64,000 nt of DNA from UBA6016 sp041915365 (lineage in GTDB: Bacteria; Campylobacterota; Campylobacteria; Campylobacterales; UBA6016), in assembly GCA_041915365.1 (NCBI GenBank), contig JAYSBP010000006.1:62001-126000 (forward strand). Direction: 5' to 3'. Both the position numbers and the translations under genes were made by a program. A model generated the notes under the pieces. The model worked only from the letters and a program-made list of their open reading frames with translations, did not search any database and was not told where the DNA came from. Below are positions 25,881 to 34,219 of the stretch, piece by piece; position 1 is the first letter of the stretch, and each line of letters opens with the position of its first letter.

Positions 25881-27290
25881 TTGCATTTTAAATCAGTTTT
25901 TATAGACCAATTCACCCCAATAGCTTTTTATGCGAAGCTTAGGGAGCATTTTGCTTCCGAGCGTATATTTTTGCTTGAGAGTGCTACCGTCAATGAATTT
26001 GGAAATTTTAGCTATATCTTTATAGGAGAAAGAGAGTCTTTGAGTTTTAAAGACGGTATTTCAACCTACGTTGATGAAGGCGGAATAAAAAAAGAGTTAG
26101 ATACTGAGCCGCTTGCCTTTTTGGAAGAGTATTATAAGGGGATAGACAGTAAGAAGTATGGACAAATGTCGTCTGATACCGGACTTGGGTTTGTTGATGG
26201 TTTTGTCGGTTTTGTCGGCTATGACATTATAAAAGAATTTGAGCCTGTGCTCAAGTCTGCGATGGATGCCCTAAGAGATGAGACGGATACGCCTGATTTT
26301 TATATGATGCGTCCAAAAGTAGTCATAGGATACTCTCATAAAAATTGCAAACTCACGATGCTGTCTACATGTATGCCACAATCAACACTGGATGAGATAC
26401 AAAAATTGCTTCTAAGCGACTATTCTACGCTTTCGCTTTTAAAGCCAAAAGGGAGCTTTGCCGCAACCAGTATGCTTAGCGACAAAGAGTTCAAAGACGG
26501 CGTTGTCTTAGCAAAAGAACATATAAGAGCCGGAGATGTATTTCAGATTTTGGTTGCCAATAGGATAACTGTTGAAGCAGAGGTTGACGCTTATAGTTTT
26601 TACCGTGTTTTGAGAGCAAAAAATCCATCCCCGTATATGTACTTTTTGGAGTTTGATGACTTTAGTATAGCTGGTAGCTCCCCCGAGGTAATGATAAAGC
26701 TAGAAGATGGCGAAATACTTATACGCCCGATAGCTGGAACTAGAAAGCGGGGACACGACATCCAAAAAGATTTGGAAATGGAAGCCGATATGCTAAACGA
26801 CCCAAAAGAGAGGGCAGAGCATATAATGCTAGTCGACCTCGCTAGAAACGACATAGGCAGGGTAAGCAAGCCATCAACGGTTAAGGTTGGGGAGCTTATG
26901 AGGGTTGAGAAATACTCACATGTAATGCATATGGTTAGTGACGTGACGGGTAATCTCGAAGATGACAAAAGTATGTTTGATCTCTTTAGGGCTACGTTTA
27001 CTGCAGGTACGATGACTGGGGCGCCAAAGATTAAAGCTATGGAGATAATAGCTCGTCTTGAAGGGGTAAAAAGAGGATTTTATAGCGGCTCAGTCGGATA
27101 TTTTGGTTTTGATGGGAATATGGATTTTGCTATCACCATAAGAACGGCGTTAGTCAAAAAAGAGAAAATAGTCTTTCAAGCTGGGGCCGGAGTGGTGGCA
27201 GATAGCGTGCCGGAGCTTGAACTAAAAGAGATAAAAAATAAACTTGCCGCCAATATATCTAGTTTTGAGGATTTAAAAAATCTTGGATAA
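25881..27290 (+). CDS. trpE: Anthranilate synthase component I
   Basis: Makes anthranilate from chorismate and ammonia/glutamine, the first step of tryptophan synthesis. The 469-aa protein has the chorismate-binding blocks RPIAGTRKRG near 280, HIMLVDLARNDIGR near 313, FTAGTMTGAPKIKAME near 373 and QAGAGVVADSVPELE near 435. It starts with TTG two bases after the SPOR gene and overlaps aroE by eight bases. Aminodeoxychorismate synthase PabB is the main alternative; the LLES-type N-terminal Trp-binding motif is represented by LLESATVNEFG, favouring TrpE. The glutaminase partner is probably the gene at 58.8 kb. Confidence 0.85.
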   Translation: MHFKSVFIDQFTPIAFYAKLREHFASERIFLLESATVNEFGNFSYIFIGERESLSFKDGISTYVDEGGIKKELDTEPLAFLEEYYKGIDSKKYGQMSSDTGLGFVDGFVGFVGYDIIKEFEPVLKSAMDALRDETDTPDFYMMRPKVVIGYSHKNCKLTMLSTCMPQSTLDEIQKLLLSDYSTLSLLKPKGSFAATSMLSDKEFKDGVVLAKEHIRAGDVFQILVANRITVEAEVDAYSFYRVLRAKNPSPYMYFLEFDDFSIAGSSPEVMIKLEDGEILIRPIAGTRKRGHDIQKDLEMEADMLNDPKERAEHIMLVDLARNDIGRVSKPSTVKVGELMRVEKYSHVMHMVSDVTGNLEDDKSMFDLFRATFTAGTMTGAPKIKAMEIIARLEGVKRGFYSGSVGYFGFDGNMDFAITIRTALVKKEKIVFQAGAGVVADSVPELELKEIKNKLAANISSFEDLKNLG

Positions 27291-28068
27291 AAAGCTATTT
27301 GCACTCTTCGGCAATCCAGTATTTCATTCAAAATCACCTCTTTTGCATAACTCTTTGTACAAAACACTTCAAATTGACGCTTGTTATACTAGATACCTTT
27401 TGGATGAAGGCAGGCTTCTCAAAGAGAAATTCTTAGCTCTTGGACTCAGCGGCATGAATATTACAGTCCCTTTTAAAGAAGATGCGTTTGCCGCTTGCGA
27501 CAATTTGGATAGTTTTGCAAAAGACATCGGAGCCGTCAACACTATAGTTTTAAAAGACGGCCTTTTGTGCGGATACAACACTGACGCCCCTGGTTTTATG
27601 GCTTCTCTTGGTTCTTTTGCCCCAAATAGTGCACTTATTCTTGGTGCAGGCGGCACGGCAAGGGCGATAGCGTTTGCTATGCGTGCAAGCAATATAGAGC
27701 CAGTAATCGTAAATAGAAGCGCTGGAAGGCTTAGCTTTTTTAGAGAGCATAATTTCAAGACGGCAACTCTTGATGAGAATATAGGGCAGTATTTTGATTT
27801 GGTAGTTAATACGACTAGCGCAGGACTTACTGATGATGAGTTTCCAATGACTAGAGAACGACTTAGATCACTTTTAATGGGCTCCAAACTTGCCTATGAT
27901 TGTATATACAAAGAGACACCGTTTTTGAAACTTGCAAAAGAGTTAAATATAGATTCTAAAAATGGCTTGGATATGCTTATTTGGCAAGCTTTTTTTGCTT
28001 TTGAGTTTTTTATTGATAAAAAGATAGATAAAAAATATATAGAAGTTATGAGGGATTCGGTAAGTTAA
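27283..28068 (+). CDS. aroE: Shikimate dehydrogenase
   Basis: Reduces 3-dehydroshikimate to shikimate with NADPH. The 261-aa protein shows FGNPVFHSKSPLLHN near 9-23 (substrate site), NITVPFKE with the catalytic lysine near 65, the dinucleotide loop LGAGGTARAIAFAM near 121 and VVNTTSAGL near 185. It starts with TTG inside the end of trpE. The pairing of two chorismate-pathway genes in one operon is sensible, and aroE occupies this same spot after the SPOR gene in C. jejuni (Cj0405) as I recall. Confidence 0.93.
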   Translation: MDKKLFALFGNPVFHSKSPLLHNSLYKTLQIDACYTRYLLDEGRLLKEKFLALGLSGMNITVPFKEDAFAACDNLDSFAKDIGAVNTIVLKDGLLCGYNTDAPGFMASLGSFAPNSALILGAGGTARAIAFAMRASNIEPVIVNRSAGRLSFFREHNFKTATLDENIGQYFDLVVNTTSAGLTDDEFPMTRERLRSLLMGSKLAYDCIYKETPFLKLAKELNIDSKNGLDMLIWQAFFAFEFFIDKKIDKKYIEVMRDSVS

Positions 28069-28070
28069 GT

Positions 28071-28094
28071 CGCTAAAGCCAGTTGGCTTTAGCG
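28071..28094. terminator. Perfect 10-bp hairpin between convergent genes
   Basis: CGCTAAAGCC pairs exactly with GGCTTTAGCG across an AGTT loop, placed between the aroE stop and the end of the convergent small lipoprotein gene. Neither side has a long T-run (GAAAGTTGTT on +, ACTTAACTT on -), so it probably works as a bidirectional terminator or 3'-end stabiliser of moderate strength. Confidence 0.7.
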
Positions 28095-28101
28095 AAAGTT
28101 G

Positions 28102-28290
28102 TTAGTGGCTTTTATTAGCTTCTGTAGCGTTAGCTTCTGGAGCAGCAGTTACGTTAGCTTCTGGAGCAGCAGTTACGTTAGCTTCTACAGTTGTGTTAGC
28201 TTCAGTTTTGTTAGCTTCTTCAGCTTTTTTTGAACAACCAGAGAATGCAAGACCTGCGATTACAAGAGCAGCAACTAGAACTTTTTTCAT
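28102..28290 (-). CDS. Small repeat-containing lipoprotein (62 aa)
   Basis: Signal peptide with lipobox LAFSGC (Cys19), then a mature part of only 44 residues built from Glu, Ala, Asn, Thr and Val, including two copies of VTAAPEAN and several EAN units. It resembles small entericidin-like or filler lipoproteins; nothing suggests an enzyme. A GGAAAATAAA stretch precedes the ATG. It is a single gene with a long AT-rich leader that contains a terminator-like hairpin, so expression may be controlled in the 5' untranslated region. Confidence 0.8.
   Translation of the reverse strand: MKKVLVAALVIAGLAFSGCSKKAEEANKTEANTTVEANVTAAPEANVTAAPEANATEANKSH
28129..28176. repeat. Two tandem 24-bp repeats inside the small lipoprotein gene
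   Basis: 28129-28152 and 28153-28176 are identical copies of a 24-base unit encoding VTAAPEAN. Partial copies flank them. Being in frame, copy-number change would lengthen or shorten the lipoprotein without breaking it. Confidence 0.9.
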
Positions 28291-28328
28291 TTTATTTTCC
28301 TTATTTTTAGATTGACGGAATTATCCGT

Positions 28329-28349
28329 AAAAACCCTTAATAAAAAGGG
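28329..28349 (-). terminator. Terminator-like hairpin in the lipoprotein leader
   Basis: On the minus strand CCCTT, a six-base loop and AAGGG are followed directly by TTTTT, about 40 bases before the lipoprotein start codon. A short stem (5 bp) makes it weak. It would end a leader transcript or small RNA begun farther upstream, around 28440-28490 where TATAAAAT is present on this strand. Confidence 0.4.
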
Positions 28350-28668
28350 ACCTACGACTGCAAGCCAGATTTGTCTGAATTTTGCTACATACTTCTTACA
28401 GATAAGTGACAAAATCCAAAAAAATCTTCAAAATTTTAAAGAGCCGTACAATTTAAGCTAGGCTTAAGACTTATGAAAAACCCCTATTTTATAAGGCCTC
28501 AACACAAAATCACAACACAGCTAAATCAAAGCCGCAATTATACAACATAATAACTTTAAAAAATCCTTAAAATTTTTAATTTTTATCGTTTATTTTTAAT
28601 ATTTTTTTACGCAACAAAAATGCCAACAAAATATACCTTAGTTTTAAAAACTCTTACCTAGTTTTTGG

Positions 28669-28674
28669 TATAGT
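28669..28674 (+). promoter_or_regulatory. Probable -10 box (TATAGT) of the aminotransferase-purA operon
   Basis: TATAGT preceded by a T-rich stretch (GTTTTTGG), 46 bases before the chosen start of the class V aminotransferase. Just upstream TACCTTAGTTTT and TACCTAGTTTT are imperfect direct repeats about 25 bases apart, which might be an operator. Confidence 0.4.
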
Positions 28675-28720
28675 GCGACAGCATTTTAGGCGCAATATTT
28701 TACTAATGAAAGATGAAAAT

Positions 28721-29830
28721 ATGATACTGCTTACCCCTGGACCAACCGCAGTTCCAGAATCTGTTAGAGCTGCCATGTCTACAGAGACAATCCACCATAG
28801 AACGAAAGAGTTTGAAGCTATTTTTGCAAATACGAGAGATATGCTAAAAAAATTATTTGGTATGCCTGAAGCATTAATGCTAGTCTCTTCAGGAAGTGGG
28901 GCTATGGAGGGTGCGGTACTGAACTTGACACACAAAAAAGCACTTACTATTAATGGCGGAAAATTTGGCGAGAGATTTGGCAAGATAGCAAAAGCATTTA
29001 ATTTGCCATATACTGAGATAGTTGTTGAGTGGGGAGAAAGCGTTAGCATAGATAGCGTCATAAACGAGATTCGAAAAGATGCCGAAATAGACGCTGTTTT
29101 TGTACAAATATCAGAGTCTTCTACTGGCGTCAGACACCCGGTTGAGCAAATGGCAGCTGCTGTTAAAAAAATAAATCCAGATATTATGATAGTTGCCGAT
29201 GGGATTACTGCTGTTGGCGTAGAGCATATAGATGTCACAAATATAGACTGTTTGATTACCGGAAGCCAAAAAGCGTTAATGTTGCCACCAGGTCTTGCGA
29301 TGATGGGTCTTAGCGATGCCGCAGTCGCCAAGATAGAGGCGAGGCCGGCTGGATTTTATTTCAATCTTGCTACCGAGCTAAAAAATCAAAGAAAAAATAC
29401 GACTGCCTGGACGGCCGCTACGACTCTTACTATCGGATTAGAGAAAGTTCTTACGGATTTATTTGCCGAGGGTATAGATAAAAAATATCAAGAGATAGCA
29501 AAAATAGCCAAAGCTACTAGGGCGGCGCTTGATGCTATAGGGCTAAAACAATATCCTAAAAATCCAGCCCTTTCAATGAGCACATACGAGCTTGATGGTG
29601 CCAATGCGCTTAGAAAACTATTGCAAAATGAATTCAAAGTAAACATAGCCGGTGGACAAGACCAGCTAAACGACAAAATCTTTAGAATAAACCACATGGG
29701 CTATGTAGAGGTATATCATGCGGCGTGGGCTGTTGAGGCGATAGAGATAGCGATGGAAAAACTGAATATGAGAAAGTTTGATGCGTCTGCTTCAAAAGCG
29801 TTTGCAAAAAGCTTTTACTTGGAAGGCTGA
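28721..29830 (+). CDS. Class V aminotransferase, alanine-glyoxylate / serine-pyruvate type
   Basis: PLP aminotransferase of 369 aa. It begins MILLTPGPTAVPESVRAAM, the usual N-terminus of the family, which is why I prefer 28721 over ATGs 15 and 48 bases upstream. SGSGAMEGAV near 57-66 binds PLP phosphate, VADGITAVG near 158-166 holds the ring-stacking Asp, and the PLP lysine is K184 in TGSQKALMLPPG. Substrate is not determined by sequence; such enzymes serve serine/glycine/glyoxylate exchange, and some were once mislabelled soluble hydrogenase subunits. It heads an operon with hisZ and purA. Confidence 0.85.
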   Translation: MILLTPGPTAVPESVRAAMSTETIHHRTKEFEAIFANTRDMLKKLFGMPEALMLVSSGSGAMEGAVLNLTHKKALTINGGKFGERFGKIAKAFNLPYTEIVVEWGESVSIDSVINEIRKDAEIDAVFVQISESSTGVRHPVEQMAAAVKKINPDIMIVADGITAVGVEHIDVTNIDCLITGSQKALMLPPGLAMMGLSDAAVAKIEARPAGFYFNLATELKNQRKNTTAWTAATTLTIGLEKVLTDLFAEGIDKKYQEIAKIAKATRAALDAIGLKQYPKNPALSMSTYELDGANALRKLLQNEFKVNIAGGQDQLNDKIFRINHMGYVEVYHAAWAVEAIEIAMEKLNMRKFDASASKAFAKSFYLEG

Positions 29831-29832
29831 TT

Positions 29833-30684
29833 TTGGCTTTTGAACATGAAATACCCAAAGGCGGTAAGCTTTATTTTGGCAATAGCGCCGCTTTAAAAAG
29901 GGACATAGAAAATAAGGCCGTATCAATATTGACGGCCGATGGTTTTGAGGAAATAGTTACTCCGTTTTTTAGCTATCAAAAGTATCAAACGAATTCGCAA
30001 AGCGATACGAAGAGTATCATAAGGCTCGCCGATTCAAATAACAGCTCGCTAACCCTTAGAGCAGATAGTTCTCTTGATGTTGTTCGCATAATAACAAAAA
30101 GGTTAGGTAGGAGTACGGATCATAAGAAGTGGTTTTATGTCCAGCCTGTTTTTCACTTTCCATCTACCGAGATAAATCAAATAGGTGCTGAGCTATTGGA
30201 TTTTGAAGATGTGTCTTACGCTGCAAATTTAGCGATAAGTATCTTTGGCGTGGCAGGTCTTGAGCCGGTGCTTCAATTGTCTAATATTGCCCTTGTAAGA
30301 GCCGTTGCGGCAGAGCTAAAAATAGATCTTGACGTATTTAGAAAAAATGACTACTATAAATTAAAATCTATAGGGATTGATTGGCTTGATGCGCTTCTTG
30401 ATTTGCAAAATGCAGATGAAGTAAATGCTATTCTAGGCATAGCTCCTGGCGGTGTTAAAGAAGAGCTTGCGAAGCTTATGGATGTTTGCAACAAAATAGG
30501 ATACGCAAACATCGTTTTAGCGCCACTATATGTCCCAAAATCAGAGTATTACAGCGATTGTTTCTTTAGGATGCTGGATGGCAATGACGTCCTCTCTCGT
30601 GGTGGCAACTACATAACAAACCACAAACGCTCTTGCGGCTTTGCGATTTATACAGATAACATTATTAAAAGGCTTAGTATATGA
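29833..30684 (+). CDS. hisZ: ATP phosphoribosyltransferase regulatory subunit HisZ-like
   Basis: A 283-aa homologue of the catalytic core of histidyl-tRNA synthetase. HisZ activates the short form of HisG in histidine synthesis. Residues near 36-60 (DGFEEIVTPFFSYQKY) and SLTLRADSSLDVVRI near 76 correspond to class II synthetase motifs 1-2 region, but the anticodon-binding domain is missing, which fits HisZ rather than HisRS. It starts with TTG two bases after the aminotransferase and ends in ATGA with purA. C. jejuni has a similar gene next to purA as I recall. Confidence 0.75.
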   Translation: MAFEHEIPKGGKLYFGNSAALKRDIENKAVSILTADGFEEIVTPFFSYQKYQTNSQSDTKSIIRLADSNNSSLTLRADSSLDVVRIITKRLGRSTDHKKWFYVQPVFHFPSTEINQIGAELLDFEDVSYAANLAISIFGVAGLEPVLQLSNIALVRAVAAELKIDLDVFRKNDYYKLKSIGIDWLDALLDLQNADEVNAILGIAPGGVKEELAKLMDVCNKIGYANIVLAPLYVPKSEYYSDCFFRMLDGNDVLSRGGNYITNHKRSCGFAIYTDNIIKRLSI

Positions 30685-31940
30685 GTTCCAAAAAACAAGC
30701 AGATTTGATAGTCGGTCTTCAATGGGGCGACGAAGGTAAAGGCAAGATAGTAGACCTGCTCGCCTCAAAATATGATTATGTGGTAAGGTATCAAGGCGGT
30801 CACAATGCTGGACATACCATAGTCCTTGACGGTAAAAAAATAGCTCTTCACCTTATACCATCTGGTGTACTAAACCCAAAAGCGATAAATATAATCGGTA
30901 ACGGCGTTGTTGTGTCGCCTCCTCATCTGATCAAAGAAATGGAGCCTTTTAATGGGCTTGAGGGCAGACTGTTTATATCAGACAGGGCACATATGATACT
31001 TCCATATCACGCCAAAATAGATGCGGCAAAAGAGCAAATGAGAGGTGCGAACGCAATAGGCACTACGGGCAGGGGAATAGGCCCTTGCTATACCGATAAA
31101 GTGGCTAGAAGCGGTTTTATGGTTATGGAACTTCTCGATGAAGATACTCTATGCAAAAAACTTGAGGGATACTTTGCGGACAATGCAAAACTGTTTGAAG
31201 CCTATGGTGTTGAGATGCCTAATATGGGCGAGCTTAAAAAAGAGCTTGTTTCATACAAAAATGCCCTATCTCCTTTTATAGCGAATACTACTCAGATAGT
31301 TTGGAATGCGCTTAAAGACGCTAAAAATATTCTTCTTGAGGGTGCGCAAGGTACGCTTCTTGACATAGACCATGGCACATACCCGTATGTTACAAGCTCC
31401 AATACGATAGCTGCCGGCTCTTGTAGCGGCGTAGGACTTAGCCCGAAAGATATAGGTAAAGTAATCGGCATAGCAAAGGCATATTCGACGAGGGTGGGCA
31501 ATGGTGTGTTTCCAACCGAGCTGTACGACGAAGTTGGAACAAAGCTAAGAGAGCAGGGTGCAGAATTTGGAACTACGACGGGGAGAGCCAGAAGATGTGG
31601 TTGGTTTGACGCTGTAGCCGTAAAATATGCTTGCAGATTAAACGGTGTTGACGCAGTATCTTTGATGAAGCTAGACGTTCTTGATGGATTTGACAAAATA
31701 AAAATATGCACGGCGTATGAACAAAATGGGCAAAAAATTGACTATATGCCGTCTTCAATGGATGGTGTTATACCTGTCTATGAAGAGATGGATGGATGGG
31801 AAAGCCTTGGTGGGGCGAAAGAGTTTGCCGATATGCCCGTAAATGCTCAAAAGTATGTGCTAAGACTTGAGGAGCTTATTGAGACAAAGATAGAGATGGT
31901 CTCGATTTCCCCAGAGAGAAACGATACTATCTTTAGATAA
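30681..31940 (+). CDS. purA: Adenylosuccinate synthetase
   Basis: Joins IMP and aspartate with GTP in AMP synthesis. The 419-aa protein carries GDEGKGK at 16-22, GGHNAGHT near 40, GTTGRGIGPCYTDK near 128, EGAQGTLLDIDHGTYPYVTS near 219-238 and TTTGRARRCGWFD near 296, all standard for PurA. It overlaps hisZ by four bases (ATGA). After 20 bases two small flagella-associated genes follow on the same strand, as in C. jejuni. Confidence 0.96.
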   Translation: MSSKKQADLIVGLQWGDEGKGKIVDLLASKYDYVVRYQGGHNAGHTIVLDGKKIALHLIPSGVLNPKAINIIGNGVVVSPPHLIKEMEPFNGLEGRLFISDRAHMILPYHAKIDAAKEQMRGANAIGTTGRGIGPCYTDKVARSGFMVMELLDEDTLCKKLEGYFADNAKLFEAYGVEMPNMGELKKELVSYKNALSPFIANTTQIVWNALKDAKNILLEGAQGTLLDIDHGTYPYVTSSNTIAAGSCSGVGLSPKDIGKVIGIAKAYSTRVGNGVFPTELYDEVGTKLREQGAEFGTTTGRARRCGWFDAVAVKYACRLNGVDAVSLMKLDVLDGFDKIKICTAYEQNGQKIDYMPSSMDGVIPVYEEMDGWESLGGAKEFADMPVNAQKYVLRLEELIETKIEMVSISPERNDTIFR

Positions 31941-31960
31941 TTCTTGAAAGGCATTTTGTC

Positions 31961-32383
31961 GTGAAAACAAAATTTACGGCCGTTGTCAAAATCAGAAAAA
32001 AAGCGGTTGACGATATAGAAAACGCAATTTTTGCAGTAGATGCCTTGATTACCAAAACAAAAACCGCCCTTCTTGAAACCAAAAACAAATTCAATACATT
32101 GCAGCCGCCACAAAGCGGCTCTTACTCATCAATAATCGTTTTTGAAGATATGAAGAAAGCATTCAGAATCGAGATAGAAGGGATAAAAGCCTTATTGGCG
32201 GAACACCAGAATAGAAAAAATATGCTTATCGGACAATTAAAAGAGGCGAATGCCGAGCTTGAAAAGATGAAGTACCTTGATAGCGAAGAAATTAAAAAGG
32301 TACTCAAAGCAAGAGCCGTTAGAGAGGCAAAAGAGCTTGATGAGATAGGTGTTATGCTTTACAATAACAGGAGTGAAACTTGA
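31961..32383 (+). CDS. FliJ-like coiled-coil protein
   Basis: A 140-aa, highly charged protein predicted to be almost entirely antiparallel coiled coil, the plan of FliJ, the flagellar export ATPase stalk component. It starts with GTG (AAAGG upstream) and overlaps the downstream MotE-like gene by four bases. It corresponds by position to Cj1497c, a purA neighbour in C. jejuni, as I recall. Coiled-coil similarity alone is weak evidence; the neighbour strengthens it. Confidence 0.6.
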   Translation: MKTKFTAVVKIRKKAVDDIENAIFAVDALITKTKTALLETKNKFNTLQPPQSGSYSSIIVFEDMKKAFRIEIEGIKALLAEHQNRKNMLIGQLKEANAELEKMKYLDSEEIKKVLKARAVREAKELDEIGVMLYNNRSET

Positions 32384-32910
32384 AACATATTTTTATACTC
32401 TCCGCTTGCTGTGCGGCAGTTTTTTCAGCACCAAAGCAACAGTATTTGAGCGTTGATGAATGCAACAAGATATTTGAGCAAAGAAAATCTGAAATAGCTT
32501 TGCAAATAGAGAGGCTTGAAGAAAAAGAACAGGCTTTAAGTGCTCTTCAAAACGCAAATAAGAATGTCTCTGGGCAAAAAGAGCAAAAGCTAAATACGAA
32601 ACTAAATGAAATCAACAAAGCCCTCTCTGATGTCTCGAAAAAAGAGCAGAATATTAAAAATATGCTTGATGAAAATAAGAAGGTGCTAGAGGCTATCGAA
32701 AAAGCCAAAGATGAAAAAATAACGCAAAGCTACGTCAAGATGAAGCCGTCTGCCGCTGCTGGAATACTATCGGAGATGAATGCGACGTCCGCTGCGTCCA
32801 TACTTTTTAATCTTGAAGCTAAAAAAATGGCTGAAATACTCGGAAAGATGGATGCCAAAAAGGCGGCTGACGCCGTAAATAGGCTTAGGAAGGGCCCGCC
32901 GTTTAATTAG
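32380..32910 (+). CDS. MotE-like periplasmic protein with MgtE_N-type domain
   Basis: A 176-aa exported protein: signal peptide (about 1-16, ending VFSA), a charged coiled coil (about 30-115) and a C-terminal domain with the repeated pattern VKMKPSAAAGILSEM, SAASILFNLEAKKMAEILGKM and AKKAADAVNRL, typical of the MgtE N-terminal/MotE fold. MotE is described as a chaperone for the MotC stator-scaffold in other bacteria, so a flagellar role next to a FliJ-like gene is reasonable. C. jejuni Cj1496c is the likely counterpart. It starts with TTG in a four-base overlap. Confidence 0.7.
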   Translation: MKHIFILSACCAAVFSAPKQQYLSVDECNKIFEQRKSEIALQIERLEEKEQALSALQNANKNVSGQKEQKLNTKLNEINKALSDVSKKEQNIKNMLDENKKVLEAIEKAKDEKITQSYVKMKPSAAAGILSEMNATSAASILFNLEAKKMAEILGKMDAKKAADAVNRLRKGPPFN

Positions 32911-32915
32911 GCGGG
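32895..32915. terminator. Small GC hairpin at the end of the purA operon
   Basis: CCCGCC and GGCGGG pair across a nine-base loop that contains the MotE-like stop codon; rplT ends seven bases later on the other strand. No T-run follows on either side, so this is a weak bidirectional terminator candidate. Confidence 0.4.
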
Positions 32916-32921
32916 AGTAAA

Positions 32922-33272
32922 TTATAGAGCCGCTTTTGCTTTTTCTACTATTTGTTTGAAAGTCTCAGGCTCGTTCATTGCGATATTTGCAAGGATTTTT
33001 CTATCAAGCTCGATGTTTGCTTTAAGAAGTCCGTTGATGAATCTTGAATAGCTAATACCATTAAGTCTGCAAGCAGCATTAATTCTAACTATCCAAAGTT
33101 TTCTGAACTCTCTCTTTTTCTGTTTTCTATCTCTAAATGCGTAGTAGAGACTTCTTTCTAGTTGCTCTTTCGCTTTTCTAAAATGTTTTCTTCTACCGCT
33201 AAAGAAACCTCTAGCAAGTTTTAGAACTTTTTTATGTCTTCTTCGTCTTACGACGCCAGTTTTTACTCTCAT
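32922..33272 (-). CDS. rplT: 50S ribosomal protein L20
   Basis: A 116-aa basic protein binding 23S rRNA during large subunit assembly. The start MRVKTGVVRRRRHKKVLK and the blocks GFFSGRRKHFRKAKEQ and WIVRINAACRLNGISYSRF are diagnostic for L20. It is the last gene of the thrS-infC-rpmI-rplT cluster on the minus strand. Confidence 0.98.
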   Translation of the reverse strand: MRVKTGVVRRRRHKKVLKLARGFFSGRRKHFRKAKEQLERSLYYAFRDRKQKKREFRKLWIVRINAACRLNGISYSRFINGLLKANIELDRKILANIAMNEPETFKQIVEKAKAAL

Positions 33273-33393
33273 TTATTTTGGTCCTTTACCATTGTTTGTT
33301 TTTAACTTAGGTGCCGCTTCTAACGGACTTGCCCGATATTTAAAGTCTTTCGGGGGACTTATTGTTTTTTGTTGATTATCTAAAATCTAGTTA

Positions 33394-33585
33394 TTACATA
33401 CAAAGCATTGCATTGACTGAATCAATGTTTGCGCTATGAACTGTTTTTGGTGATTTTAGGTTTCTCATTTTTTGTGGGCTTTTTTTAGTTAGAATGTGGC
33501 TTCTAAATGCCGCACCTCTTTTTATTGAGGACTTTCTAACTTTAAATCTCTTAGCCGCACTCTTAACCGTTTTCATTTTCGGCAT
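33394..33585 (-). CDS. rpmI: 50S ribosomal protein L35
   Basis: A 63-aa protein with the L35 signature MPKMKTVKSAAKRFKVR and later RSHILTKKSPQKMRNL. AAGGAGAAGCCG precedes the ATG. It lies between infC (82 bp away) and rplT (121 bp away), the usual order. The gap before rplT is T-rich on the + strand and shows no clear gene. Confidence 0.97.
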   Translation of the reverse strand: MPKMKTVKSAAKRFKVRKSSIKRGAAFRSHILTKKSPQKMRNLKSPKTVHSANIDSVNAMLCM

Positions 33586-33667
33586 CGGCTTCTCCTTGCA
33601 AATATTAAACCAGCCCCGAAGGGCAGATTTTAAGGACGAAATTATATCTAATAAAAAATAAAGATTG

Positions 33668-34219
33668 TTATTCTGAGGCTTGGGTAGTTTTTGAAGCGGT
33701 TTTTTTAGGAAGTACGGTCATATTTACATATCTGCCTTCAAACATAGGGTCTTTTTCCATATCGCCTATGTCTTTTACCATTTCATACACTTGAAGAAGC
33801 AGGGTTGTTCCAAGTTGAGGGTTTGCCATCTCTCTGCCACTTAGAAACACTCTAAATCTAACATGTTTCTTTGCTTCAAGAAATTCTCTTGCATGCTTGA
33901 TTTTGTAGTTAATATCATTTTGGGCAATTTTTGGAGACAGCTTTATCTCTTTTATTTCGATTATTACTTGCTTTTTCTTTGCTTCTTTGGCTTTCTTTGC
34001 TTGCTGATATTTGAACTTGCTGTAGTCCATTATCTTGCAAACAGGCGGTTTGGCATCTGCTGATATTAGTACAAGGTCATGACCTTTTTCGCTTGCTATC
34101 TTCATAGCCTCTTGCGGAGTTATAATACCGTGTTGCTCACCCTCTTCACCGACGCATCTGATTTCGTCGAACCTTATTCTCTCGTTTAGTATAACATCAT
34201 CTTTTTTGTTGTTGCTCAA
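33668..34219 (-). CDS. infC: Translation initiation factor IF-3
   Basis: A 183-aa factor that controls start-codon choice and subunit dissociation. N-terminal domain: LNERIRFDEIRCVGEEGEQHG; linker and C-terminal domain: YSKFKYQQAKKAKEAKKKQ, VIEIKEIKLSPKIAQND. It starts with TTG in a TTGA overlap with the thrS stop. A weak start is noteworthy because in enterics infC uses AUU for autoregulation by IF-3; TTG may serve the same end here, which is inference. Confidence 0.96.
   Translation of the reverse strand: MSNNKKDDVILNERIRFDEIRCVGEEGEQHGIITPQEAMKIASEKGHDLVLISADAKPPVCKIMDYSKFKYQQAKKAKEAKKKQVIIEIKEIKLSPKIAQNDINYKIKHAREFLEAKKHVRFRVFLSGREMANPQLGTTLLLQVYEMVKDIGDMEKDPMFEGRYVNMTVLPKKTASKTTQASE

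Larger units (their letters stand above)
28291..28720. other. 430-bp AT-rich divergent intergenic region
   Basis: No protein gene is supported here. It holds the leader of the small lipoprotein (minus strand), three small inverted repeats (ACGGA/TCCGT at 28315-28328; CCCTT/AAGGG at 28334-28349; TTAAGC/GCTTAA at 28453-28467) and the probable promoter of the aminotransferase operon near the right end. I do not recognise tmRNA, 6S, SRP RNA or RNase P signatures in it. Confidence 0.6.

Noticed and set aside
25881..27290. Calling the chorismate enzyme PabB
   Set aside because: The N-terminal LLES-like motif and length fit TrpE better, though PabB cannot be wholly excluded without alignment.
28291..28720. 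Housekeeping RNA (tmRNA, 6S, SRP RNA) in the longest intergenic gap
   Set aside because: None of the conserved cores is present; only small hairpins and AT-rich sequence.
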